Below are positions 1 to 10,500 of a stretch of 64,000 nt of DNA, piece after piece (position 1 is the stretch's first letter; each line of letters starts with the position of its first letter). The DNA lies in the NCBI GenBank assembly GCA_037783545.1, contig JBBELK010000397.1, positions 310,001 through 374,000 on the forward strand, in the 5' to 3' direction. This stretch comes from Henricia sp. BOLD:AAB3569 (taxonomy: Eukaryota > Echinodermata > Asteroidea > Spinulosida > Echinasteridae). Under the pieces are notes generated by a model. That model did not search any database, was not told the origin of the DNA, and worked only from the letters and a program-made list of their open reading frames with translations. Both the position numbers and the translations under genes were made by a program.

Positions 1-1516
1 TGTGTTTCAATCAAGCGCGGAAATCGGGAAATTTAGGTTTTTACATACCTGTCAGCTACATGTACCATGGAGGTAGTACGTACTTTTCGTGACAACGTAG
101 TGTGAGCATTTTGTAATTTAAACGTACAGTTAGTGTTGTTTATCAGTAGATACGAATTTCCGAGTCGTGAATTTTGGAAAAGAAAAATTAAGAATTGCCA
201 CGCTCGTCAAAATGCGCTCCAAAAAACTGTAAATGATGCTTGTATGGCACTAGTAAACAGTAGTTGATAGTAGTGTACGTCATTAACTAAAATCAGCATT
301 ATTATGATACAAAATCCGAGTTCTGTATTCAAATTGTTCAATCTGTAAGTCTAGTGCAATGATGGTGCTTTTGACGTATGTATATGTGAATGCACTTTTC
401 TAAAAAACAATTGTTCTAAAAATGACTTTTTCATTGACTGGTAAAATAATTTTAAATTGAAGCAGAATTTGGCACAATTGGGATTCGAACCTGAACCATT
501 GGTTTGCTGTGCTAGCACTACACGTACCAACTGAGCTACCTAACCTGGTATTGCCGTCGAAAAGATTTCTACCTTGGAGTAGGTGTAACCGAACCCGATA
601 CCTCCAGTTTCCATCATAAATTCCCAATATTTTGGAATCGCATAACATTCCGCACAACAGATGACTTTATTGCACAAATGAGTTTCACCAGTGTTTTCTC
701 TGCATAATTTCCTACTTCAATTGCTGCTATCCATTGCTGCTGTTTATCAATTTGAATTTTTGTTATTTTTTTTCTGTTTAGATAAATTGAAATTGTATTT
801 TATGATTATTCGCAATTTTAGTGCACGTTGCATAAATCTTGTAATACAGAGAAAAATGTAGCTAAGTAACAATTGGAACCAGTGAAAATTGTAAAGTAAC
901 TGCATTGGTTTAGCTGTACACAGTTTAAATTATGAGCAGTACAATTGGCCGTTGTATGTGTTTGCCAAACAAAATGGCGGTCATGCCACCAGTGCGAGCA
1001 CTGTGTCCGTTTTTCATCAATTATGGTCAGTTGGAAAAATAAAGTGTGACAAGGAAAAAAATCTTGCCATTTTTAACTGAGAGTTAATCACATGCTTTTG
1101 TATATTTGTTTGTGTATTTTACGTCATTACTTGTAAGAAATAACCCAAAAAGTAAAATAACCGGTGTCAGAATAAGACCACTTGATGCAAACGTCCTGTA
1201 ATTCTGTATATTTTATTTCATTATGTAAATTGCATAGCACACATGGCTGAAACAATGACCTTGTTTCGCCAGTTTTTATTTGAACTTTAAGCACAGCACT
1301 GCTTGTTTTATATTAAGTTGTGTTTATACTGTACATAGTAATTTTTGTTTGTTTGTTTTGCTATTTACACAAATAAATGTCAGAAGAGAAAAGGAACAAT
1401 TAAATGATTTCACTTGTGCTTGTATGTGAAGTGTAAACAAAATAAAGACAGACTCTGCAGATGAAAATTTCAATGTTTTCTTTGTGAATGGTAAATGGCT
1501 AAAATTGTATTTATAT
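1..1516. other. Left flank, no gene recognised
   Basis: AT-rich sequence with short ORFs only and no domain I recognise on either strand. AATAAA-type hexamers occur near 1372 and 1440 on the plus strand, so this could be the 3' untranslated tail of a gene lying to the left, but nothing in the sequence proves that. A tRNA-derived fragment lies inside it at about 474-560. Confidence 0.4.
474..560 (-). repeat. tRNA-derived SINE head
   Basis: Read on the minus strand this shows an A-box-like stretch (TAGCTCAGTTGGTA) followed about 45 bases later by a B-box-like stretch (GGTTCGAATCC), the internal RNA polymerase III promoter of tRNAs. No matching acceptor stem is visible, so it is a tRNA-derived repeat rather than a functional tRNA gene. 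Confidence 0.6.
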
Positions 1517-1807
1517 AATATTGGATGGCTTTGAGGGTGATATGAGAATATACCGCACGAGTCATGAAAATACCGAACGAGCCGAAGGCGAGTTCGGTAT
1601 TTTCATGACGAGTGCAGTATATTCTCATATCACCCGAAAAGACATCTAATATTATTATTGTTATATAAAATGAAGCTTTGTTTTGAAAGATTTCCGCGAG
1701 ATTTTTGTCTGTTTGGTGTTGAAAACGTCAGTTTACAAATGCATGCGCTTTTGTTACTGTTGTACAGTATTTTTTGTTACTGTACTCTGGCGCGCATTGT
1801 ACAAGCC
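1517..1807 (+). mobile_element. Hairpin element, copy 1 (hairpin plus tail)
   Basis: A long hairpin occupies 1517-1655: the two arms run from TATTGGATGGC... to the mirrored ...CATCTAATATTA and meet at a tip containing GAGCCGAAGGCGAG. About 150 further bases downstream are also shared with the second copy at 50135-50430, in the same orientation and nearly identical. It encodes nothing recognisable. A non-autonomous transposable element is the best explanation. Confidence 0.7.
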
Positions 1808-2059
1808 CGTATTACTTCAGCTACGAGCAATTCCTTCAAAATACACTAAAAAGTTGATGGTAAAAAAGCTAGGTTAAAGGTCAACTTTTTGTGCTATGGG
1901 TGTGGGGAGGGGGGGTGGTGTTCACTTCTATAAATAAACTGAAATGAACAATGAAAGGGGGGTGATTACTGTGAAAGAAAAGTTTAGCACTAACTTCAAT
2001 GTTATGCAACGACGTCCTGAAGCATGTGTGTGCTTAGAGATATCTACTGTTGTTTTACT

Positions 2060-2400
2060 GTGAAATAGGATTTTTATTACAAAAAACTATAGTACAGGAT
2101 GTGTTTTACACATTTCAATCAATTTCAGAAAATTTGATATTTGCGTTTTGGTGTAATTGCAAGTTTTCTATTTTTATGCTAATGAGAATTTCCATATTCA
2201 TGAGCAAAGCGGTGATGTCATCTCAGGACAACAGAGGAATTCTCCATAAACTTGTGTACAAATGTTGGTGTCATTTTCAGTGGCTTCTTGATATCATGAA
2301 CTCTATCAGTTTACTGAGTTTGTTTAGTATGTCATTTGCAACAATCCTGACAAGTTTGTTTGAGCCAAAAATGGATCAGTGGGCTACTGTTACTGTTTGA
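2060..2400 (+). repeat. Diverged relative of the 580-bp TTAA element
   Basis: The stretch TGCTAATGAGAATTTCCATA with the following TTCATGAGC...GATGTCA resembles the inside of the elements at 23279-23863 and 38473-39050. The open reading frame of 116 codons here is not similar to a known protein and is explained by the repeat. No clear ends are visible. Confidence 0.4.
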
Positions 2401-2592
2401 AATGTACAGTAATGTTTTTTCTTCGTTTTTCAACTGTGGGTTCCCTCCATGATTAGCTATAAACAGCACTCTCACCTGTCATGAAAATTTTAAAAAGGAA
2501 AAAAAGGTCACTTCTTTCTAAAATAAACACAAATTTGAGTTTGCCTCTTTGTTTGCAGCAGCTTGATCCTTTGATTTGTGTATAAAACCAGC

Positions 2593-3112
2593 TTAAAGGC
2601 CCAGTGGATCATTTGCAATGACCCAAAAAGTAATCAACGAGTTTACAGGGGGAAAGTTCTGAAAGTAAAGATTGAATTAATAGCAACTATCCACTGAAAG
2701 GTTTTCGCTCAAAATGATATAATTTTACCAGAAAATAATCCGTAAAGATGAAATTATTTAGATCGTTTGCAAACGATTTACTTATTTTTGGTTCGCATCT
2801 ACGCGGTCCAAAATGCATGGGCGCTGTGTACTCCGTGTGCGTGTTCCAACGCGATGCATTTTTTATGGATCGCGCGCACGCACCACAGAGTGCATGACGC
2901 AGGCCACATAGTACCCGATCAACTAAGAACGAATATTTGAAACACCCCGCCAAGACCAGGAAAATGCATATGGATTTTCATGTTTTTTTTAAACGTGGTA
3001 CATTTGACAAAGCTGAAATTTCTTCGGATGAGTTTGTTGATGTCTTTCTTTTGATTTATAATGGTTTTATTCGCGGAATCGCTCAAAAACAGATCATCTA
3101 CAGGGCCTTTAA
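2593..3112 (+). mobile_element. TTAA-flanked 520-bp element, copy 1
   Basis: The element is bounded by TTAA on both sides and has short inverted ends (AAAGGCCC.../...GGGCCTTT). Five further copies lie at 14653, 30534, 43973, 45718 and 53688. It has no coding capacity for a transposase. TTAA target duplication is typical of piggyBac-like and a few other superfamilies, so it is probably mobilised by an enzyme supplied elsewhere. Confidence 0.8.
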
Positions 3113-3389
3113 GTTGTTGTTAATGTTCACTTCACAAATCCTTTAAGGAAATGTAGCCTTTGTAGTTAACACACATTTCACATCTCCAAGAAATAGCCAG
3201 AGGTAAGCAGAAGTAAGCATAGCCAGAGTAAGCAGAAAATAGGCTGTTAAGCAAATTTGTCCAGCTCACCACCACAACATGTAGGTTGACATGAGAAAAC
3301 TCAATGTATTTTATATAAAACATTCACTGCACTTCACAAGACCCTCCAAGTCCTCACAACACCGTGGCTCTTGGTAAAGTCAAGTTCAT

Positions 3390-4189
3390 TTAAAGGTACA
3401 CACCGGCCTACTGTTTACATGATTTAGTGATGTAGCAGCATTGACAATACTTTTTTGATGGTCGTTGTGAAAAAAGATCATCAAAATATCCGTAAAATAA
3501 AAGTGCAAAATTAACAAAAACAGTCAAAAGACGGGTTATACGCTTTACCAGCTGTTGCAACTACGCGCGAGCCTCACGACTTTGTCACAAACGATTCGCT
3601 CTTCTCCTGCTCAGGATATCTCCAATTTTCTGCTCACGATTTCACTGGACAGCCCGGACGACCGAATAGGAATTTCCGTTTTCTTTTGAGGAGTTGGCAT
3701 CATGTTTTTTCTTCACGAACGTACACCGGAGCAATATGCCCGTGTGTGTGTGCACTCAGGCTATTTGCCGTGCTGCGCGGGGCAAATATCCTACACTCCA
3801 CGGTAGCCTGCCGTAGCACGCGCTCGCTCCCGTTCTCCGGACTCTCGAAACAAACAATTATGTTCGAATTTTCATACTTATGTTTAACTTTGTTTCAACT
3901 ACTTATAAATATTAGGGGAAATCAGAGTTAAATTTGGTGCAGTTCTGCAGTAACAAACTTTTATACGGCTGGAAATACAACTAACTCACAAGACCACGTG
4001 ACTTTTCGGAACCAAAATTTGGTTCTGAAAAGTCACGTGACCTTGAATCTTTCAAAAGTGCTCAAAAACGGCCAAATTTGACGGCATCTTTTCAGGATAT
4101 ATCTAATTTACTCTCGAAGGCGCTTCAGAATAATGTATAGGTCTATTTCGAGCCCAAAATAGCCCAACAAAGCCGGTGTGTTCCTTTAA
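3390..4189 (+). mobile_element. TTAA-flanked 800-bp element, copy 1
   Basis: TTAA flanks both ends, and the terminal inverted repeat AAAGGTACACACCGGC is mirrored as GCCGGTGTGTTCCTTT. An internal palindrome centred near 4020 contains two TCACGTGAC sites. A second copy of about 837 bp lies at 47871-48707. No coding region is recognisable. Confidence 0.8.
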
Positions 4190-4467
4190 ATGAACTGCAA
4201 CAATGCATTTCTGTGTACATGTTTAACCTCCATGACATCTGGATAGACTTGCGATGTCTTACGAAAGCCTAGAAATACAACACCGCTAGACCTTTTTCCG
4301 TGGGAAAATCCAAGTAAACTTTGGAGGTCCTTTCCAAACTTGAATAATTATTCTCACCAGTTAGCACATTATTAAACATACTAAATCTCAGAATACCTGT
4401 GAAATCTTCTGGGATGTCACACACGAGTACGGTAGCTATGCACACAGACAATGTGGGCCTAGACTAG

Positions 4468-4513
4468 CTACCAGTCATCAAAAGGATCTGATGTCTCAGA
4501 CACGTGCTCTGCA
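4468..4513 (-). CDS. OFD1: OFD1 exon 24 (46-bp terminal coding exon)
   Basis: After a pyrimidine-rich acceptor (TTTTTTCCCCCCATGTAG) the frame reads [14 protein letters not shown] and stops with TAG. The acidic FDDW ending parallels the EELDDSW terminus of vertebrate OFD1 and the phase (2) fits exon 23. Nearly missed because it has no long open frame. Confidence 0.85.
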
Positions 4514-7500
4514 CTACATGGGGGGAAAAACAAGAAAGATACTTTGTAGGTTTAAAATCAAATGCATATGCACATAGCATTTATATACATTCATTCTCAA
4601 TGCATAGTTCAGATTTTGGCCAGTTAACCCCGCCCCCTTGGATATTGTTGTTATGCCTCACACGCTATCGTCAAAATGTTCACACACACACTGCACAAAC
4701 CAATGGGACTTTCAACGAAAAGCACAGATTCATTGAAGAAAACTCAAAGGTATTCATGTTTTAGGGTCGACAGTTATCTTAGAACACACCGAGTAAAGGG
4801 CCGGTAATACAGGGATGTCATATGTGACCCGCTCTGCAAAAAAGGGTCTTAAGTCGCGCTGGCTAGTATTCGTTTTGCGACCATAAAAAGAAATCTGTGG
4901 CATTTCTACGCTCATTAAAATACCTAAACACAAAAGAAATTCCAGGCGTAACGCAAACATTCCAGGGGGAACACAGACATTCCAGGCGGTATCTGGGCAC
5001 CGCCAGGAATTTCCATTGTGTTTTGGTATTTTATTGAGCGTGGATTTGCCGCGGATTTCTTTTGATGGTCGCAAAAAGAATACTAGCCAGCGCGACTTAA
5101 GACCCTTTTTTGCCCAGCGGGTCACATATATCATGAAATGTGTGCTTTCTTATATTTGAACAGCAAATCGCCCGGCCTTGAAACCAAAAATTCACCCGGA
5201 TCACCACATACAACACTGTACAAACTGTATGTGCAGAAAATGACGTGATGTTGTTTGTGAGGCAATGCACTTTGACCTATGTGGTCGCTGTCTGCTAGCT
5301 CTGTTGTGATTGGTCGGCGGGTTCGCTTGATTGACAGGTTGGAACTATGTATTACCGGTATTGTTTTCACATAGGAAATAATCTCGGTCGGAATCATTGC
5401 ATTGGACAGTTGGAACCACTTCTATCTTCCATTTGAATAAGATGGTTGATAAAAATGTTGGGACATTGCAAATCTTGTATATGGGCTTTAACTTGGCATC
5501 TGTCCGAGTCAACTAACCTGCTGGGTTGGTCTACCCCTTCCAGATCATAAGCTACGTCGAGTTCGGTTTCTGATTGGGGGTTTACTGGAGAAGGCTTTAA
5601 AAGAAAAACACGGAGTACTTGGTAATACTGGCAGTGATGCAAGAAACCAATTTAAAAAAAATTATATATAGTGTGATAACAAAAAAAAAAATACACTTTT
5701 AAAATTACCTGTTGTGTTTTAGTGTACCAACATTTATATGAGATGTTTTGACATGTATTTTGAGTAAGTTCTCCTGTGTCTTTTGGTAGCAGTTTAATTA
5801 AATTGTGTTGCATGCATGACCGCACATGAGGCAAATAAGGGTGTCAGGTGGAACACGACTTGCACCAACTGATCAGAATTGAAAAAAACACTTTCTGTCC
5901 AATATGCCTAAGCCATTTCTGTGGTTTTCAGTGCATTATTTCATGCCAAATTCCCTCCACAGAATGTGTTTTTAAAATTCAGTGATTTCATTTAAAATTC
6001 CTCCACATTGCTTTTTGTCAAAACGACGCATGTGGCAATCACGCGCAGAGCGTGTTGCGCGCATTGTGGACGCGTGGTGTTCAATTTTAACAACGCAAAA
6101 CACACAGTCTATGAACTTGAAAAAGAGCATCCCAGCAATTGGGGACGTGTACAGGAAAGGAGTCCTGGGAACAGTCTCTACTAACCTTCCCTTGCTGCGG
6201 GTCTTGTTGCTTCTTATCCTGTATCATCTGCATGTATCTCTGCATGACGGGGTCGATCTTCAACCCTTCATCTTCAGCTGTCCCCTCATGGTGTGCTCCA
6301 TGAGGGTACTCCATGGCCACCTTGGGTTCAGCGATTGCCTCGCTACCTCGTTGCAACACCGCTTCCTGATTTGGTGTTGGTCCTGAGTTATCTTCCTGGA
6401 AAATTAAATAAATGGTTCACCACTTGCACGGAACCGCCATAATTGGCAAAACAGCGAGGCTTTCCCTGCATGAACAATGACTCCCTCGCATCGTTACCAT
6501 GTCGGTTGCTGTGGCGTTGACTTTTGTCCATTGTAAAATATGATGTATGCTCGGAAAGCCTCGTTTTGAACGCAACCGTGCAAGAGGTGAATGCCATCTA
6601 AAGGAAAGCTGCAAACTTTGCCTTAAAGGCAGATGCTCGTCAGCAATGCACGCTCGCCAAATTCGTGCCACGAAATACGCAGCTCCATGCCTTTGCTATG
6701 GAGCTGCATATTTCATGGCACGAATTTGGCGCGCGCGCATTGCTGATGAGTCTGTGCATTTAAATTGTGATATGTACTGTAAAGTTAGTGGCCTAACAAT
6801 CTGACCCTAGCCAAGTTTTTTTTAAAGGCACAGGCTCGTCAGCAATGTGCGCGCGCCAAATTCGTGCCACGAAATCTGCAGCTTAATGCCTTTGCTATGA
6901 AGCTGCGTATTTCGTGGCACGAACTTGGCGTGCGCGCATTGCTGACGAGCATGTGCTTTTAAAGGCAAAATGACGAGAACATGCAAAAACAGCACATTAA
7001 AACGTAATGCTACAATGTAGGAGGAACATAAAGAGAGGCAGTCAGGCAGAAAGATGGGTTGGAGTGGAAAGCCAATTAGGGGAACGAAGGGCAGGTCTGG
7101 GGCTGGAGGGGGGAACAAACTGTAACAATTAGGGGGGGGGGGGTGGTGCAAGGGGTGGGGAAGAGGGTTTGTGAGGCATATTTCTAAAAACATTGAAGAC
7201 TTTCATCGCAAATTGCTGTATATCCATTTTAGGCATTTGGAGAAAACTGTCATTTTATATTTATTTATTTTTTATTTATTTATTCACCACATCCAACAGC
7301 GGATGGACCGCCAATTACAGGAATGGGATCAATTAACATAGATATTCGAATAACTATCAACTTCTAAGTTGAATTAGAAACAGCCAGAGACACCGGGAAA
7401 TCCCTCCCCTTGCTCTTCACGAAAGAATGGAACTTTAAAGTGTGTTACCGAAACCTAACACACTGGACCAACGGCTTTACATCCCTTCCGAAGGACGGAA

Positions 7501-10500
7501 CAAGTGTGATTAAGTGCCTTGCTCAAGAGCACAAGTGCCACAACCCAGAATCGAACCTACATTCTACTACTGGCACAGGAACTTGAGTTCGACGCACTAG
7601 ATCGCTCAGCCATAACACCCCACACCGGGAATCGAACCCGGGCCACGGCGGTGAGAACACCAGATCCTAACCACTAGACTATATAGGATTTGCCATATGG
7701 TCAAATAAGCACTACACTGAATGCCAAATTCCAATAAGTAAAATAGTTTTTTTGTGGGATATAACACAGTTTGTCAATAATCTATTTGACAAATGTATAG
7801 GACCACCAATCGAGAATGTACTGACACCATTATCTCAATGTTTTTTGATTTGGCGTTTATGGCATTTAACGATGCAACTCTACGATTGTTACCCGTCTCT
7901 GGAGTTGTTCCAGCATTGCCTGCTCCCTCTCTCTAGCTTCCCGCTCCTTAAGACATCTTTCCTCATCCCATTTCCTCCGTCTCTCCTCCCATTCTCGTTC
8001 TTCTCTTTCTTCTTCTTCTCTTTTAAATCTCAAAGCTTCTTCCACTGAAAAACAAAGTTACAGTTAATAATGCTACAATAATTCTGCTAGTAATTTAAGG
8101 CTGCTACTTTTCAAATCCTGCATCCGTTTCAGTGGCACTTTTTAATTGCCTGAAATTGCAGTCATTACAATCGCCCACCGGAGGATATTTGAACCCACCA
8201 TTCGGCACTAGCAAGTTCCGTGGTCAAGTGGTTATGACACCTGCCAAGTATTCAGGAGGTTGTGGGTTCAAGTCCCAACCGATTACGCTGTGAGGTTTTT
8301 ACTATTTTACTACAGAATTAAAGGTCTGTGACATAATTACATGTAATTGAAGGCTACCGTTTGTTTATGTGTACAACTGCTGGAAGTGGCTTTCCGGCCG
8401 GAAGTAGACATTTCTAGAGCCGCTGTGAGCGGCGCGCCGTAGGGAAAGAGTTAAAGGTAGAACACATGATTGGTATCTCGAAAATCAGAAATGTTCACAG
8501 ATTTACACATAACTTATACAATATAAACATGATGACGGTAGAAAACTTCCCCTTAAATAGTTTTGTCCGAAGTGCTGTAGTCTTTGAGAAATGAGTAAAA
8601 CAATGAGTTTTCATCTCATGAGACGAAAATTCACTTTGCCCTGGACCACGCTGACCACTTCGCCCTGAACCACTTCACCCAAAAGCCACTTCGCCCAAAA
8701 ACCACTTCGTGCACAGGCCGCGGTTCAGGGCTTTTTTTGACTGTTTTCTTAAAAGTTAGACAAAGTACAGAGCTGACTTATACTCAGGTTCGGTTTTAAT
8801 GATTCATATCTTCAATCATACAGCGAGATAAAACTATTTGTAACGGTTTACCAATCATGTAGACCTTTAAGCGTGTTTTGGGGAAAAGTACTTTAGTGCA
8901 TAACACTGCGTTGTGTATGGGCAAGTTGCATCTATTTGACGTAGAACATAACTACCGGCTACACCTAAAACATTTCAGATATTTCAAAAAAAATAACAAT
9001 TTGAGAGCAATTCCTGATAATATTCTGACATGGCACACAGGATCTTCCTACCTCTCTGATCATTCTCCTGCGACTCAAACACATCATGCTTTTCAAGTTC
9101 TCTTCTTTTTTCTTTACTCCCCAACAACTCTTCAAGCGATTCGTTTTCCCGTGGATTTCCACCGGGACTAGACTCTACCGATGTAGCAGGGGATGGGGGA
9201 CGTAACATTGACAGCATGTCGTCCGTTTCTGCGGAAGGTTTCACAGTTTGGAATTCCTCGACAGACTCGACTGTTGGGGGAGAACCTTGGGGTTTTGAGG
9301 ATCTATGAATAAATCAATAGAGCATTTTAGAGTCAAAATCTGCATTAACCTATTAGAAAAATGAAACAACCTGGGATGAGAGTAAAATCATAATGTGCCT
9401 TATTTAGATTCGAACCCAAGACCTCTGACTCACCGGGCAGATGCTCTCTGGTATACTCCCTCAGGTTTTCTTCAAGACCTCTGACACAATGGGAATATGG
9501 TCTACCAGCTGAACTATGAGGCACAGTGGTATACTCCCTCAGGTTTTCTCCAAGACCTCTGACACACCGGGAAGATGGTCAACCAGCTGAGCTCTGAGGC
9601 ACAGTGGTATACTCCCTCAGGTTTTCTCCAAGACCTCCGACACACCGGGGAGATGGTCTACCAGCTGAACTATGAGGCACAGTGGTATACTCCCTCAGGT
9701 TTTCTCCAAGACCTCCGACACACCGGGAAGATGGTCTACCAGCTGAACTATGAGGCACAGTGGTATACTCCCTCAGGTTTTCTCCAAAACCTGTGACACA
9801 CCAGGTAGATGCTCTACCAGCTGAGCTATTTTATTTATTTATTTTATTATTTATTTTTTTACCACATCCAACAGCGGAGAGACCGCCAATTACAGGAATG
9901 GGAGCAAGTGTGGTTGAGTGCCTTGCTCAAGGGCACAGGTGCCACAACCCGTCGCGGCCCGGAATCGAACCTACATTCTAGTACTAGCACAGGAACTTAA
10001 GTTCGACGCACTAGACCGCTCGGCCATAACACCCCACAGTGAGATACTCCCTCAGGTTCCCCCCCCCCCCAAAAAAAACAACCTCTGACACACCAGGCAG
10101 ATGCTCTACCAAATGAGCTATGAGGCATAGTAGTATACTCTCAGGTTTTCTCTATGGACCCCATTTCTCTCTCGGTGTTGCCTGGGAGTGCAACAGAGCA
10201 AAGCATAACGCTATACATGTATAAAGTTATTTATTCCCTTATTTTTAATTACAGTTTTGATACATCATGCATTTTAATTACCTGCCATTGTGTTCAAGTT
10301 GGTCAGAAATGACTGTTGTTCTGGGCAACATTGTTGAAACAGGAGGATCTGTAGCACCCCTGAATGATATTGGTATAGTCCCCTTCACCTCAGTCCTATT
10401 GTTTGATTGGTAGACTCTTCCATTGTCCATTAGGGGTGGCTGTACAGCTTGGGTCTGAATGATGGAATCTTGGTCTCTGGCTGGAACTAAATGTGAAACA

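Noticed and set aside
1658-1877. Short plus-strand frames also found at 50276-50617
   Set aside because: Shared only because both are copies of one hairpin element; no sign of protein-level conservation.
4754-5134. 126-codon minus-strand frame
   Set aside because: It is read from the nested palindromic element and its mirrored arms.
7752-8048. 98-codon plus-strand frame rich in Phe and Ser
   Set aside because: It is the antisense shadow of OFD1 exon 21, whose Glu/Arg codons give Ser/Phe/Leu on the opposite strand.
9440-9820. Regular 77-78-bp repeats resembling a CRISPR array
   Set aside because: Units are uniform tRNA-like sequences without distinct spacers, and the genome is that of an animal.
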